A stretch of DNA of 64,000 nt from Rubrivivax sp. (GCA_020248945.1 JADCGQ010000012.1:87175-151174), one strand, 5' to 3'. Shown: positions 47,046-59,952, numbered from the stretch's first letter. The notes: generated by a model not told the origin, from the sequence alone. A program made the numbers and translations.

Positions 47046-47966
47046 ATGACGCTGACCGAGTTGAAGTACATCGTCGCTGTGGCGCGCGAGCGCCACTTCG
47101 GCCGCGCGGCCGAGGCCTGCCACGTGAGCCAGCCGACGCTGAGCGTGGCGGTGAAGAAGCTCGAGGAAGAACTCGACGTCAAGCTCTTCGAGCGCGGCGC
47201 CAACGAGGTGAGCACCACGCCGCTGGGCGAGCAGATCGTGCGCCAGGCGCAGCAGGTCATCGAGCAGGCCGCGGCCATCCGCGAGATCGCCAAGACGGGC
47301 AAGGACCCGGTCTCGGGCCCGCTGCGCCTGGGCGTCATCTACACCGTCGGCCCCTACCTGCTGCCCGACCTCGTGCGCCAGGCCATCGAGCGCGTGCCGC
47401 AGATGCCGCTGGTATTGCAAGAGAACTTCACCGCGCGGCTGCTCGACATGCTGCGCACCGGCGACCTGGACTGCGCCATCCTGGCCGAGCCCTTCCCCGA
47501 CACCGGTCTGGCGGTGGCACCGCTGTACGACGAGCCGTTCCTGGCGGCCGTGCCGCGCACGCACCCAATGGCCTCGCGCGAGAGCATCACCGCCGAGGAG
47601 CTGAAGAACGAGACCATGCTGCTGCTCGGCACCGGCCACTGCTTCCGCGACCACGTGCTCGAGGTCTGCCCCGAATACGCGCGCTTTTCCAGCGGTGCCG
47701 AGGGCATCCGCAAGAGCTTCGAAGGCTCGAGCCTGGAGACCATCAAGTACATGGTGGCCTCGGGCATGGGTGTGACGGTGGTGCCGCGCTTGAGCGTGCC
47801 CGCCGAGGCGCAGCCGCACGTGGCCTACGTTGCCTTCAGCGAGCCCGTGCCCACGCGCCGCGTGGTGCTGGCGTGGCGGCGCACCTTTCCGCGCTACGAG
47901 GCCATCGCGGCCTTGCGCAACTGCGTCTACGCCTGCGCGCTGCCGGGTGTGAGGCGCCTGTCCTGA
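47046..47966 (+). CDS. oxyR: LysR-family regulator, OxyR type
   Basis: [59 protein letters not shown] redox cysteines. Confidence 0.93.
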   Translation: MTLTELKYIVAVARERHFGRAAEACHVSQPTLSVAVKKLEEELDVKLFERGANEVSTTPLGEQIVRQAQQVIEQAAAIREIAKTGKDPVSGPLRLGVIYTVGPYLLPDLVRQAIERVPQMPLVLQENFTARLLDMLRTGDLDCAILAEPFPDTGLAVAPLYDEPFLAAVPRTHPMASRESITAEELKNETMLLLGTGHCFRDHVLEVCPEYARFSSGAEGIRKSFEGSSLETIKYMVASGMGVTVVPRLSVPAEAQPHVAYVAFSEPVPTRRVVLAWRRTFPRYEAIAALRNCVYACALPGVRRLS

Positions 47967-47998
47967 CACTCGATCGCCATTCCAACTGGAGCCACACC

Positions 47999-48511
47999 AT
48001 GGGCAAGAAGAAGACCGCTGCTGCCGCTGCCAAGGGCGCGGCCATCCACATCGGCATCGATGCCGCCGGCCGCGGCGCCATCGCCGGTGGCCTGAGCCGG
48101 CTGCTGGCCGACACCTACACGCTCTACCTCACCACGCACAACTTCCACTGGAACGTGACGGGGCCGATGTTCAACTCGCTGCACGCGATGTTCATGACCC
48201 AGTACACCGAGCTCTGGACGGCGGTGGACCCCATCGCCGAGCGCATCCGCAGCCTCGGCCACCCGGCACCGGGCAGCTACGCGCAATACGCGGCGCTGGC
48301 CAGCGTGCCCGATGCGCCCAGCCTGCCGCCCAAGGCGATGGAGATGGTGCGGATCCTCGTCGAGGGCCACGAGGCCGTGGCGCGCACCGCACGCGCCATC
48401 TTCCCGCTCGCCGACAAGGCCGGCGACGAGCCCACGGCCGACCTGCTGACGCAGCGCCTGACGGTGCACGAGCAGCAGGCCTGGATGCTGCGGTCGCTGC
48501 TGGAAGACTGA
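47999..48511 (+). CDS. dps: Dps-family DNA protection/ferritin-like protein
   Basis: [46 protein letters not shown]. Confidence 0.94.
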   Translation: MGKKKTAAAAAKGAAIHIGIDAAGRGAIAGGLSRLLADTYTLYLTTHNFHWNVTGPMFNSLHAMFMTQYTELWTAVDPIAERIRSLGHPAPGSYAQYAALASVPDAPSLPPKAMEMVRILVEGHEAVARTARAIFPLADKAGDEPTADLLTQRLTVHEQQAWMLRSLLED

Positions 48512-48563
48512 ACACGCGCCGAGGCGCCGCCGGATAATCGGCGGTTTCCCCGAGCCCGAGCCC

Positions 48564-50192
<1,629 letters not shown>

Positions 50193-50245
50193 CCGGGGGC
50201 GCCGCACGCGCGGCCGCCCGTTGGGCTTGACGCGGGCAGCGACGC

Positions 50246-50266
50246 GGTAATACATTGCGTATTACC
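50246..50266. promoter_or_regulatory. Candidate operator/promoter palindrome of toxin-antitoxin pair
   Basis: GGTAATAC-ATTGC-GTATTACC perfect 8-bp inverted repeat, 20 nt upstream of antitoxin ATG; TTGACG at 50227-50232 upstream. Confidence 0.7.
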
Positions 50267-50286
50267 TGTCTTCCAGCCGCCTGGTC

Positions 50287-50547
50287 ATGACCGTCACCAT
50301 CAAGCTCGACGCCGCCCTGGAGGAGCAATTGCGCCAGCGCGCGCAGGCCAGCGGCCGCAGCACCAGCGATGTCGTGCGGGCGGCGCTGCAGGCCTATCTG
50401 GCGCTCGACGATGCCGCGCCGGCGCGGTCGGCCTTCGAACTGGGCGCTGACCTCTTCGGCCGCCATGCCGGTGCGGCCGACCTCGCCACGCGCCGCAAGC
50501 TGGGCTTCGCAGCCGCCGCCGCCGAACGCCACGCGCGGCGGGGCTGA
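50287..50547 (+). CDS. Ribbon-helix-helix (CopG-type) antitoxin-like protein
   Basis: MTVTIKLDAALEEQLRQRAQASGRSTSDVVRAALQAYL. Confidence 0.82.
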   Translation: MTVTIKLDAALEEQLRQRAQASGRSTSDVVRAALQAYLALDDAAPARSAFELGADLFGRHAGAADLATRRKLGFAAAAAERHARRG

Positions 50548-50552
50548 GCGCC

Positions 50553-51041
50553 GTGCCTTCGCGCAAGGCCGTGGCGTCCGAGCCGCCAGCGCGCTACGCG
50601 GCGCGGGGCCCCGCACATGCCGGCCCGGTGCTCGTCGACAGCGGCCCACTGATCGCCTTGTTCAACGCCCACGATCGCTGGCACATCCCGGTGCTCGAGT
50701 GGCTGCGCGGCAACCCGCGCGCCACGCTGCTGTCCACCTGGCCCGTGGCCACCGAGGTGTGCGCGCTGTTGGCCCGGCGCATCGGCAACGACTGCGCCCT
50801 CGACTTCCTGCGCTGGGTGCAGCGTGGTGCGGTGGCGCTGCAGCCACCCGCCGACGGCTCGGTGACCGAGGTGCTGCGCCTGAGCGAGCGCTTTGCCGAC
50901 CTGCCCTTCGACCTGGCCGACGCGTCGGTGGCCGAAGCCGCTGCGCGGCTGAAGATCCGCCACGTGCTGAGCATCGACGCCGACTTCGATGTCTACCGCG
51001 ACCGCGCCGGGCGGCCGCTGGTCAATCTGTTGCGCGGCTGA
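50553..51041 (+). CDS. PIN domain toxin-like protein (start uncertain, 50553 or nearer 50628)
   Basis: VLVDSGPLIALFNAHDRWH, TEVCALL, DASVAEAAARLKIRHVLSIDADFDVYR. Confidence 0.85.
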   Translation: MPSRKAVASEPPARYAARGPAHAGPVLVDSGPLIALFNAHDRWHIPVLEWLRGNPRATLLSTWPVATEVCALLARRIGNDCALDFLRWVQRGAVALQPPADGSVTEVLRLSERFADLPFDLADASVAEAAARLKIRHVLSIDADFDVYRDRAGRPLVNLLRG

Positions 51042-51066
51042 CCGCGGCCCGTCGGCCAAGCAGCCT

Positions 51067-53100
51067 TCAGCGCCCCGCGCCGCCGCCCAGGTGGCGCTGA
51101 AGGAACCCCGCCAGCGCTTCCAGGTAGCGCGCATGGTTGCGCTGGCTGCTGAAGCCATGGCCTTCGTTGCTGAAGGCCAGCACCTCCACCGGCAGGCCGG
51201 CCTCGCGCGCGGCGGTGGCAAAGCGTTCGGTGTGCGCGATGTCGACGCGGCGGTCTTCCTTGCCGTGTGCCAGGAACAGCGGCACCTTGATCTCGGCCAC
51301 GCGGTTGATGGGCGAGAAGCGACGCAGCATCTCGGCATCGGCGCGCTCGTCGCCCAGCAGCTGCGTGAGGTTGTAGCGGCGGTAGTGCTCGGCGATGTCG
51401 GTCCAGAAGCCGCTGTACATCTTCGTCAGGTCGGTGACGCCGGCAAAGCTGGCGGCGCAGCGGTACGTGCCCGGGTGGCGCACCGGCCCCATCAATGCCG
51501 CATAGCCGCCGTAGCTGCCGCCGACGATGCACACGCGGCCCGGGTCGGCGAGCTTCTCGCGCACGGCCCAGGCCACGGCGTCGGCCAGGTCGTCCTGCAT
51601 GGCCTGGCCCCACTGGCGCCAGCCGGCGCGGAAGTGCTTCTGGCCGAAGCCGAAGCTGCCGCGGAACTCCACCTCGAGCACGCGCCAGCCGTGTGCGGCC
51701 AGGAACTGCGGCTCGGCCGACCAGCCGGTGTCCGCGCCGCGCAGCCAGGGCCCGCCGTGCACGTACACCACGGTCGGTGCCGGCGTTCCCGCGGCCACGG
51801 CTGCCGGGTGCGTGACGATGACCGGCAGCGAAAGCCCGTCGCGGGCCGCCACGCGGTGAAAGCTGCGCCGGCCCTGGCCGCCTTCGGCCAGCCACGGGCG
51901 CTCACGCCCGAGCTGCGTCAGCCGCCGCGAGGCGCGGTCGTAGACGTAGAACTCGGCGGGCACGCGGTCGCTGCTCGACTCGACGACAAATCGCGCGGCC
52001 GTGGCGCAATCACCGCAGTGCACCTGGTTCACACGGCCCGGGGGCAGCGAGGCATCGACCTCCTTCTGCACCTTGGCCATCTTCTCGTCGAACCACACCG
52101 GCTGCCAGCGGTCGGCGCGCACCCAGGCCGAGCTGATGAGCTGCTGCGTCTCGTCGACGGTGATGGCGCCGCGCACGTCGAAGCCATCGACGGCCACCAA
52201 CGGCTCGGGCAGCAGACGCCGCGCCTTGGGGTCGTAGCTGAACAGGCCTTCGGTGTCACGTCCGCGGCTGCTGCGCACGACCCAGGTGCCGTCGGCTTCG
52301 ATGAACAGCGGGTCGATCAGGCCGCCGTCAAGCACCGGCCGGTCTTCCACCACGACCCAGCCCGAGCTGCCCGGAGCGCGGTGGTGCACGCGGTGGCGGT
52401 CCTGCTCGATGGTGGTGACGATGCGCAGGTCACCGTTGCGGTCGAAGACGTGGCTGAGGGCGCCCGAGGGCATGCCGCCGTCCACGCGCGTGAGCTGCCC
52501 GGTGGCGGTGTCGAGCCTGGCGAGCGCGACGATGCTGCGGTCTTCGAGCGCGCGCACGTTGCGCTCCTCCATCAGCACCTCGTCGCCGCGGTCGCGCAGG
52601 CTGCGGTGGAAGAACCAGCCGTAAGGCAGCAGCTTTTCCTTGAAGCGCGTGCCGCTGCGACCGAGGTCGAAGGTCCAAGACACCAGGTGCTGGATGCGGG
52701 TGCCGTCGATGTCGATGGCGAAGGTGCCGCCTTCGCCCTCGACGATGGTCTCGCCGGTCCTGCGGGCGGTGTAGATGAGGCGCTTCTCGTTCACCCAGTC
52801 GGCGTGGTGCACGTCGCCATCGGGCACGGCGGCAATGACACGGGCGTCACCGGGCTTGGCGAGCTCGGAGATGGCCAGCACGTGGCGGCCGCGGTCGTCG
52901 GTCAGCAGGAGGGCGACGTGGCGGTTGTCGGGCGAGACCTGGGCGCCCGTCATGCGCTCCATGCCGACATAGCTGGTGCCGCGCACCTTGGGCTCGGCGG
53001 CCGCCAGTGGCGGGGCCTGCGCGGCCGCCGGGGCAACAGCGGTGCAAAGCACTGCCATGGCCAGCGTGGCCAGCCCGCTGCGGGAAGAGAACCAGGACAT
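51067..53100 (-). CDS. S9 family peptidase (prolyl oligopeptidase-like), secreted
   Basis: Signal peptide; VVYVHGGPW, CIVGGSYGGYAALM nucleophile elbow, LFLAHGKEDRRV, NEGHGF. Confidence 0.93.
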   Translation of the reverse strand: MSWFSSRSGLATLAMAVLCTAVAPAAAQAPPLAAAEPKVRGTSYVGMERMTGAQVSPDNRHVALLLTDDRGRHVLAISELAKPGDARVIAAVPDGDVHHADWVNEKRLIYTARRTGETIVEGEGGTFAIDIDGTRIQHLVSWTFDLGRSGTRFKEKLLPYGWFFHRSLRDRGDEVLMEERNVRALEDRSIVALARLDTATGQLTRVDGGMPSGALSHVFDRNGDLRIVTTIEQDRHRVHHRAPGSSGWVVVEDRPVLDGGLIDPLFIEADGTWVVRSSRGRDTEGLFSYDPKARRLLPEPLVAVDGFDVRGAITVDETQQLISSAWVRADRWQPVWFDEKMAKVQKEVDASLPPGRVNQVHCGDCATAARFVVESSSDRVPAEFYVYDRASRRLTQLGRERPWLAEGGQGRRSFHRVAARDGLSLPVIVTHPAAVAAGTPAPTVVYVHGGPWLRGADTGWSAEPQFLAAHGWRVLEVEFRGSFGFGQKHFRAGWRQWGQAMQDDLADAVAWAVREKLADPGRVCIVGGSYGGYAALMGPVRHPGTYRCAASFAGVTDLTKMYSGFWTDIAEHYRRYNLTQLLGDERADAEMLRRFSPINRVAEIKVPLFLAHGKEDRRVDIAHTERFATAAREAGLPVEVLAFSNEGHGFSSQRNHARYLEALAGFLQRHLGGGAGR

Positions 53101-53123
53101 CGCGACTCCCTGACGATCGAGTT

Positions 53124-53148
53124 GTGAGGCGGACTGTAGCCGCCTCAC
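53124..53148 (-). terminator. Hairpin between the phytase-like and S9 peptidase genes
   Basis: GTGAGGCGG-7 nt-CCGCCTCAC perfect 9-bp stem. Confidence 0.5.
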
Positions 53149-53183
53149 GCCCCACGCCGATGAGCAATGTCCCGGTGCGAGGC

Positions 53184-54722
53184 TCAGCGCCTGCCCGCGC
53201 GCAACAGCAGCCCGGTCGCACCCAGCGCCATCAGCAGCGCCGTGGCAGGCTCGGACACCGGCGCGATCGTCACCCGCCAGGCCAGGAACATCGTGTCGTT
53301 GTCGAAGCCGCCGTTGTAGGCCGCGCCGGCATGGAAGCCGTCGGTGGTGAGGAAGTCGTTGTCGTTGGCCACAAACAGGAAGTAGTCGTTCGGCGCCGAC
53401 GGGTCCAGCGCCGGCAGCAGGGCCAGGCCTTCCCACTTCTCGCTGAGGTTGCCCAGGCCCGGCACGACGCCGTTGACGAGGCCGAAGCGCGCCAGCTCGG
53501 CGTTGTTGTTGATGTTCAGCCACGGGCTGTAGGCCGCCGGCGTGATGGCCGGGTTGAGCACGCCGCCCGGTGCGATCTGCCCTTCGTAGGCCTGGCCGAG
53601 GATGTTGGTGGCGGCGGCGATGTCGATCACGTCCACGCGCCGCAGCAACGAGGTCTGCGTGCCGACGCCCAGGCCGTTGCCGTCGCGCGGCAGGATCAGC
53701 AGCTGGGTGTCCGAGACCGCGTGGATCTCGCTCTGCGCCGCCACCAGCGTGTTGCTGCCCTGCACGAACTTCGGCAGCCTGACGACGTACTCGCCCGTCA
53801 GGCGGATGTCGGCGAGGTTGCTCACGTCGTAGGTGAACAGGCGCGTGTGGTCACGGAAGGCGGCGCCGGTGGAGGCGCCGTCCTGGCGCGCGGCGCTCTG
53901 CAGCGCCACGAACAGCGTGCGGCCGTCGGGGCTGAGGCTCAGGCCTTCGAAGCCTTGGTTGTTCGATCGGCCGAAGCTCGGGTTGGCGGGCGTGGGTGCC
54001 GGCTGGCCGGTGGCGGCGTTGTTCGAGCTGTAGTCGGTGACGCCGTTGCGGATGGGCCGCACCGAGGCCGCCACCGGCAGCGCGCCGATGAACTGGCCGC
54101 TGGCGCTGAAGCGGTAGATCGACGGGCCGTACTCGTCGCTGACCAGGCGCGAGCCGTCGGCCAGCACCACCACGCCCTCGGCATCGAGCGAGAGCTTGCC
54201 GTTGAAGGCCTGCGGCAGCTCGGGCATCGACGCCGTGGCCGGGCGGGCGCCTCCGGCGGCCACGCCGCCGGGCACCGGATCCAGGCCCGACATCAGCTGC
54301 GTGCCGCCGCCGGGCAGCGTCTCGAACAGCCGCGTGGCGCTCGTCAGCGACAAGGCGATCTGGTTCTGCGCCAGGCCGCTGGCGCCCAGCGCGGCTGGCG
54401 TGAAGCTGAAGTTGATCTGGTTCAGGCGCGGCGCGTAGTCGATGGTGCCGGCGACGTTGTAGCCTCGGTCGGGCGCGGCCAGGAAGCTGCCGGTGTAAGT
54501 GGCGCCGCTGCGCTGCCAGCTCGAGGCATCGGCCCACAGGCCGGAGATGGAGCCGAAGGTCTCGCCATGGCTGTCGCGCAGGTTGGCGGCCATGCGGCCG
54601 ACGCCGACCAGGCCCTGCACCTCGAACACCGTGCCCCCGACGGTGACCTGGGCCTGTGCCGGGGCGGCCGCAAAGGCAGTGACGATGGCGGCGGCAAGCG
54701 CTGCGCGCAGGGGGGTGTTCAT
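53184..54722 (-). CDS. Esterase-like activity of phytase family protein with PEP-CTERM-like C terminus
   Basis: Signal peptide; [54 protein letters not shown]-terminal [24 protein letters not shown]. Confidence 0.85.
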   Translation of the reverse strand: MNTPLRAALAAAIVTAFAAAPAQAQVTVGGTVFEVQGLVGVGRMAANLRDSHGETFGSISGLWADASSWQRSGATYTGSFLAAPDRGYNVAGTIDYAPRLNQINFSFTPAALGASGLAQNQIALSLTSATRLFETLPGGGTQLMSGLDPVPGGVAAGGARPATASMPELPQAFNGKLSLDAEGVVVLADGSRLVSDEYGPSIYRFSASGQFIGALPVAASVRPIRNGVTDYSSNNAATGQPAPTPANPSFGRSNNQGFEGLSLSPDGRTLFVALQSAARQDGASTGAAFRDHTRLFTYDVSNLADIRLTGEYVVRLPKFVQGSNTLVAAQSEIHAVSDTQLLILPRDGNGLGVGTQTSLLRRVDVIDIAAATNILGQAYEGQIAPGGVLNPAITPAAYSPWLNINNNAELARFGLVNGVVPGLGNLSEKWEGLALLPALDPSAPNDYFLFVANDNDFLTTDGFHAGAAYNGGFDNDTMFLAWRVTIAPVSEPATALLMALGATGLLLRAGRR

Positions 54723-54831
54723 GCGGGGATTCCTCCGGAGTGGTCCGGCCACCCTAAGCACCGGGCATGACGGCCGCGTGTCAGGCGGCTGCTCCGCCCC
54801 TCGGACCCGGGAGCGCCGGGATAATCGCGGC

Positions 54832-55749
54832 GTGCCTACCCTTGCTCCTGTGCCTGCTTCGCCCGGTCGCCTTGCCCTGTGGCTCGACCTCATCCGCTGG
54901 AACCGCCCGGCGGGCTGGCTGCTGCTGCTGTGGCCCACGCTCGGCGCGCTGTGGATCGCCGCCGACGGCTGGCCCGGCTGGCACCTGCTGCTCGTCTTCA
55001 CCGCGGGCACGGTGCTGATGCGCAGCGCCGGCTGCTGCGTCAACGACGTCGCCGACCGCGAGTTCGACCGCCACGTCAAGCGCACGGCCGCGCGCCCTGT
55101 CACGCGTGGCGCCGTGAGCGTGAAGGAGGCGCTGGCCGTGGGCGCGGCGCTGGCGCTGGCCGCCTTCGGTCTGGTGCTCACCACCAGCGCGCCGGCCATC
55201 CTGCTGAGCTTTGCCGCGCTGGCCGTGACGCTGCTCTACCCCTACGCCAAGCGCGTGCTGAGCATGCCGCAGGCGGTGCTCGGCGTGGCCTTCAGCTTCG
55301 GCATCCCGATGGCCTTTGCGGCGGCGCTGGGCGGCACCGAGTGGAGCCTGCAGGCCATCGCCGATGCCGTGCCCTGGCAGGCCTGGGCGCTGCTGGCGGC
55401 CAACCTCTTCTGGGTGCTGGCCTACGACACCGAGTACGCGATGGTCGACCGCGACGACGACCTGTTGATCGGCATGAAGACCAGCGCCATCACGCTGGGC
55501 CGCCACGACGTGGCCGCGGTGATGGGCTTCTACGTCGTCTACCTGTTGGCCTGGGGCGCTTTGGGCCGTTCGCTGGGGCTGGGGGGATGGTTCATCGCCG
55601 GGCTCGTGGCGGCGGCGGCGCAAGCGGCGTGGCACTTCACGCTGATTCGCGAGCGCAGCCGTGACGGCTGCTTCCGCGCCTTCCGCGCCAACCACTGGCT
55701 GGGCTTCGCGGTGTTTGCGGGCACGGCGCTGGACCTGGCCTTGCGCTGA
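54832..55749 (+). CDS. ubiA: 4-hydroxybenzoate polyprenyltransferase
   Basis: [56 protein letters not shown] start. Confidence 0.95.
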   Translation: MPTLAPVPASPGRLALWLDLIRWNRPAGWLLLLWPTLGALWIAADGWPGWHLLLVFTAGTVLMRSAGCCVNDVADREFDRHVKRTAARPVTRGAVSVKEALAVGAALALAAFGLVLTTSAPAILLSFAALAVTLLYPYAKRVLSMPQAVLGVAFSFGIPMAFAAALGGTEWSLQAIADAVPWQAWALLAANLFWVLAYDTEYAMVDRDDDLLIGMKTSAITLGRHDVAAVMGFYVVYLLAWGALGRSLGLGGWFIAGLVAAAAQAAWHFTLIRERSRDGCFRAFRANHWLGFAVFAGTALDLALR

Positions 55750-55758
55750 CGCAGGCTC

Positions 55759-56574
55759 TCAGCCGCGGCCCAGTTCCTCGGCCCGCGCGCGGGCGGCGTG
55801 CAGCGCACGCACGAAGGCCGCCTTCACGCCATCGGCATCGAGCGACGTGATCGCCGCGTGCGTGGTGCCGCCCTTGCTGGTGACCTGCTCGCGCAAGGCC
55901 GTGGGCGACAGCGGCGAACGCTGGGCCAGTGCCGCGGCGCCGGCAAAGGTGGCCTGGCCGAGCGCGCGGCCCTGCTCGGCGCTCAGCCCCATCTCGGTGG
56001 CGGCCTGCACCATGGCCTCGAGAAAGTAGAAGACGTAGGCCGGGCCCGAGCCCGACAGCGCCGTCACCGCATCGAGATCGGCTTCCTGTTCCACCCACAG
56101 CAGCTGCCCGGTGGGCGCAAACAGCGCGGCGGCGGCCGCGCGTTCGGTGGCGCTCACCGCGGGCTCGGCATACAGCCCGGCGATGCCCTGGCCGATGAGC
56201 GCCGGCGTGTTGGGCATGCTGCGCACGACGCGCGCGCTGCCGCTGGCGGCGGCGATGGTGGCGCAGCGCACGCCGGCCATCACGCTGACCTGCAGCGCGC
56301 CGCCGACGAACGCAGCGCAGGGCGCCGCGGCCTCGGCAAAGAGCTGCGGCTTCACGGCCCACACCACGGTGGCGCAGCCGGCCAGCCGGGCATCGGCGCT
56401 GGCCTGCGCACGCACGCCGAACTCCTGCGCGAGCTTGGCGCGCTGGGCCTCGAAGGGCTCGATGACGACCAGCGCCGAGGGGTCGTGCCCGGCGCGCACG
56501 AGGCCGCCGATCAAGGCGCCGGCCATGTTGCCACCACCGATGAAGGCCACGCGGCCGGACAGATCAGCTTGCAT
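55759..56574 (-). CDS. proC: Pyrroline-5-carboxylate reductase
   Basis: [44 protein letters not shown]. Confidence 0.95.
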   Translation of the reverse strand: MQADLSGRVAFIGGGNMAGALIGGLVRAGHDPSALVVIEPFEAQRAKLAQEFGVRAQASADARLAGCATVVWAVKPQLFAEAAAPCAAFVGGALQVSVMAGVRCATIAAASGSARVVRSMPNTPALIGQGIAGLYAEPAVSATERAAAAALFAPTGQLLWVEQEADLDAVTALSGSGPAYVFYFLEAMVQAATEMGLSAEQGRALGQATFAGAAALAQRSPLSPTALREQVTSKGGTTHAAITSLDADGVKAAFVRALHAARARAEELGRG

Positions 56575-56763
56575 GCAGACAGTGTAGGCGGCAGCCCACC
56601 CCATGACGGCCCTGCGCAGCGCCCATGCAAAGGTGGCATGGCAAGGGGCGCCCTATTCGGCGCTGGCCCGCCTACAGTGCGCGCCACGCTGCGGCAACCG
56701 CGCTGCCACCCACGAGGGGCGGCGCCGGTCGATGCCGCAGCCCCACCACCGGAGACACCGTTC

Positions 56764-58071
56764 ATGGCCGCCGTGCACACGACCCCGCAGACCCCGATCC
56801 ACTCGCCGCTGTCCTTCGTCCACCCCAGCCCCGACAGCCCCTGGGGCACCTACCTCAGCCAGGTCGACCGCGTCGTGCCCTACCTCGGCCACCTGGCCAA
56901 GTGGGCCGAGACGCTGCGCCGCCCCAAGCGCGCGCTGATCGTCGACATCCCGATCGAGATGGACAACGGCGATGTCGCCCATTTCGAGGGTTACCGCGTG
57001 CAGCACAACCTGAGCCGCGGCCCCGGCAAGGGCGGCGTGCGCTACCACCCCGACGTCACGCTCGAGGAGGTGATGGCGCTGAGCGCGTGGATGAGCATCA
57101 AGAACGCCGCCGTCAACCTGCCCTACGGCGGCGCCAAGGGCGGCATCCGCGTCGACCCGAAGAAGCTCAGCAACAAGGAGCTGGAGCGCATGACGCGGCG
57201 CTACACCAGCGAGATCGGCATGATCATCGGGCCGCAACAGGACATCCCGGCGCCCGACGTGAACACCAACCCGCAGATCATGGCGTGGATGATGGACACG
57301 TACTGCATGAACACCGGCAGCAACGCCACCGGCGTGGTCACCGGCAAGCCGGTGCACCTGGGTGGCAGCCTGGGGCGCGTGAAGGCCACCGGCCGCGGCG
57401 TGTTCGTGACGGGCCGCGAGGCCGCTCGGCGCCTGAACCTCGACCTGAACACCGCGCGCGTCGCGGTGCAGGGCTTCGGCAACGTGGGCTCGTCGGCGGC
57501 GGAGCTGTTCGCGCAGGCCGGCAGCAAGATCGTCGCCGCGCAAGACCACACCGGCACCATCGTCAACGACCGCGGCTTCGACATCGCCGACCTGATGGCG
57601 CACGTCAAGGCCACCGGCGGTGTGGGCGGTTTCAAGGGCGGCGAGACCTGCGATGGCGAGGCCTTCTGGGACGTGACCTGCGACATCCTGATCCCGGCCG
57701 CACTCGAGGGCCAGATCACCGCCGAGCGCGCCCGCCGGGTGACGGCCAAGCTGGTGCTCGAAGGCGCCAACGGCCCGACGGTACCGAGCGCCGACGACAT
57801 CCTGGCCGACCGCGGCGTGCTGGTGGTGCCCGACGTCATCTGCAACGCCGGTGGCGTGACGGTGAGCTACTTCGAGTGGGTGCAGGACTTCAGCTCGTTC
57901 TTCTGGACCGAAGACGAGATCAACGTGCGCCTGGACAAGATCATGATCGGCGCCCTGAAGAAGATCTGGGACACCGCCGACCGCCACCAGATCACGCTGC
58001 GCACGGCCACCTTCGCGGTGGCCTGCGAGCGCATCCTGATGGCGCGCGAGGAGCGCGGGCTGTATCCCTGA
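56764..58071 (+). CDS. gdhA: Glu/Leu/Phe/Val dehydrogenase (glutamate dehydrogenase)
   Basis: [42 protein letters not shown]. Confidence 0.96.
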   Translation: MAAVHTTPQTPIHSPLSFVHPSPDSPWGTYLSQVDRVVPYLGHLAKWAETLRRPKRALIVDIPIEMDNGDVAHFEGYRVQHNLSRGPGKGGVRYHPDVTLEEVMALSAWMSIKNAAVNLPYGGAKGGIRVDPKKLSNKELERMTRRYTSEIGMIIGPQQDIPAPDVNTNPQIMAWMMDTYCMNTGSNATGVVTGKPVHLGGSLGRVKATGRGVFVTGREAARRLNLDLNTARVAVQGFGNVGSSAAELFAQAGSKIVAAQDHTGTIVNDRGFDIADLMAHVKATGGVGGFKGGETCDGEAFWDVTCDILIPAALEGQITAERARRVTAKLVLEGANGPTVPSADDILADRGVLVVPDVICNAGGVTVSYFEWVQDFSSFFWTEDEINVRLDKIMIGALKKIWDTADRHQITLRTATFAVACERILMAREERGLYP

Positions 58072-58102
58072 ACGCTGTCGAGTGGCTGAGGGAAGAGCTC
58101 CT

Positions 58103-58175
58103 GTCGGCCCGGAGCGGGCGTTCAGCAAACACCGGTTCATCCCCTCGCCCCGTTCGGGCTGAGCTTGTCGAAGCC
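58103..58175 (-). repeat. Left arm of imperfect inverted repeat downstream of gdhA
   Basis: Reverse complement closely matches 58336-58405, including the TTCGACAAGCTCAGCCCGAACGG core. Confidence 0.85.
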
Positions 58176-58254
58176 TGGTGGGGCACCGCCGCTCCCAATC
58201 GACGCATCGCGGCAGCAAAGGGCTGTGCGGGCGGGGGCTGCGGCGTGAGTTGAA

Positions 58255-58405
58255 GCGGTCGGCCCGTTGGGCCGACCGCCACACCGAGCGCCCGCACCGT
58301 GTACCGCCTGCCGCGACGCGCGATGCTGAGGACAGGGCTTCGACAAGCTCAGCCCGAACGGAGGGGGGTGAGCGGGTGCAGGTTGAACGGCCGCTCCGGG
58401 CCGAC
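58255..58405 (+). repeat. Compound interspersed repeat copy A (hairpin plus right inverted-repeat arm)
   Basis: Aligns nearly end to end with the reverse complement of 63662-63814; perfect 11-bp stem GCGGTCGGCCC-GTT-GGGCCGACCGC at 58255-58279. Confidence 0.88.
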
Positions 58406-58508
58406 GGCAGCCAGTGCTAGCGCATCAGCAACTGTCAGCCGGGCCACATCCTTGCCGAAAGCTGAAACCCCAGGGCGCGACAGTCCAGGGATTGGCCACA
58501 ATCCTGCC

Positions 58509-59489
58509 ATGAACACGCCCCGCAATCCCTTCGCCGCCCACGACCCCTACGCCGGCCAGGCCGCCGTCTCGACGAGCCCGGCGCCGGCAGCCTTTGGCGG
58601 CGCTGCCGCGGCCACCCAGGCCCCCGCCGGGGCTGGCGCCTGGGTCTACGACGTCACCGAGGCCGACTTCCAGGCCCGCGTGCTGGAACGCTCGCTCGAG
58701 GTGCCGGTGCTGCTGGACTGCTGGGCGCCCTGGTGCGGCCCCTGTCGCAGCCTGGGCCCCATCCTCGAGCGCCTGGCCGAGGCCTACGGCGGCGCCTTCG
58801 AGCTGGCCAAGATCAACACCGACCAGGCGCCCAACCTGAGTGCCGCGCTGCGCATCCGCAGCATCCCGCTGGTGGTGCTGTTCGTCGGCGGCCGGCCGGT
58901 CGACCAGTTCACCGGCGCGCTGCCCGAAGGCCAGATCCGCGCCTTCCTCGACAAGCACCTGCAGCCGGCGGGCGATCCGGTCGAGGCGCTGCTGGCCGAG
59001 GCCGCCGCGGCCCCTGCCGAAGACGCCGAAGCCATGCTGGCCGAGGCGCTGCAGATGGTGCCGGGCCACCCCGACGTGACGGCCGCGCTGGCCGATCGCC
59101 TGCTCGCGCGCAACGCCGAGATCGCCGACGTGGCCGCGCTGCTCGACGGCGTGCCTGAGGCTGATCGCGGCGAGCGCGACGCCGCGTTGCGCAAGCGCCT
59201 GGCGCTGCTGGCCAACCGCCCTGCCGGCGACCCGAAGGCGCTGGCCGCGCGCATCGCGGCCAACCCGCGCGACTTCGAGGCCCGCTTCGCGCTCGGCGCC
59301 TGGCAGGTGTTCGAGAGCGACTGGAAAGCCGCCTTCGACAACCTGCTCGAGGTGGTGCTGCGCGACAAGGCCGAAGGCAAGCCCGACCGTGAACGGGCGC
59401 GCAAGCAGCTGATCGAGTGGTTCGGCGCCTGCCCCGACGCCGAGGCCGTGAGCCACGGCCGGCGCTACCTGGGCATGTATTTGAACTGA
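58509..59489 (+). CDS. cnoX: Thioredoxin-domain TPR co-chaperone (CnoX/YbbN-like)
   Basis: LLDCWAPWCGPCRSLGPILERLAE thioredoxin domain followed by TPR-like helices. Confidence 0.87.
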   Translation: MNTPRNPFAAHDPYAGQAAVSTSPAPAAFGGAAAATQAPAGAGAWVYDVTEADFQARVLERSLEVPVLLDCWAPWCGPCRSLGPILERLAEAYGGAFELAKINTDQAPNLSAALRIRSIPLVVLFVGGRPVDQFTGALPEGQIRAFLDKHLQPAGDPVEALLAEAAAAPAEDAEAMLAEALQMVPGHPDVTAALADRLLARNAEIADVAALLDGVPEADRGERDAALRKRLALLANRPAGDPKALAARIAANPRDFEARFALGAWQVFESDWKAAFDNLLEVVLRDKAEGKPDRERARKQLIEWFGACPDAEAVSHGRRYLGMYLN

Positions 59490-59506
59490 GGCGCCTGAAC
59501 TGAGCG

Positions 59507-59902
59507 CTACTTCACCGGCACCAGCCACACCCACAGCAGCCCGCTGTTGGTGTCGAGCCACTTGGCCCTGACAGCGGCCTTGACCTCGGCGCCCGTCACC
59601 TGCTGGGTGGACTGCGACTGCGCCGACGACACGGCCGTCTGGCCGGCCAGCGTGAGCTCGCTGTTCATGACGTTGCTCACGCGCACGCCCATGCGGCGGG
59701 CGAGTTCGTCACGGGCGCGCGCGATGGCCAGTTCTTCCTGCGCGACACGGCCGTTGATGTGCTCGCCGGCCGCGGCCGACACACCGTCGCCGGGCTCCGA
59801 GATCCAGGTCGGGCGGCTGCTGGTTTCCTTCTTGCCCACGGTCACGCAGCCGGCCAGCCCGAGGCTGGCGACGGCCCAGGCCGTCACGAGTCGACGCTTC
59901 AT
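59507..59902 (-). CDS. LPP20-like lipoprotein
   Basis: LGLAGC lipobox, 131 aa, RPTWISEPGDGVSAAAGEHINGR; internal ATG at 59902. Confidence 0.7.
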   Translation of the reverse strand: MKRRLVTAWAVASLGLAGCVTVGKKETSSRPTWISEPGDGVSAAAGEHINGRVAQEELAIARARDELARRMGVRVSNVMNSELTLAGQTAVSSAQSQSTQQVTGAEVKAAVRAKWLDTNSGLLWVWLVPVK

Positions 59903-59952
59903 GTTCAGACCTCCCTCTTCGTTGGGGTGAACTATAGAAGCGCCGCTCCGCT

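Noticed and set aside
58103-58405. Insertion sequence
   Set aside because: No transposase ORF and no evident target duplication; kept only as a repeat/MITE-like candidate
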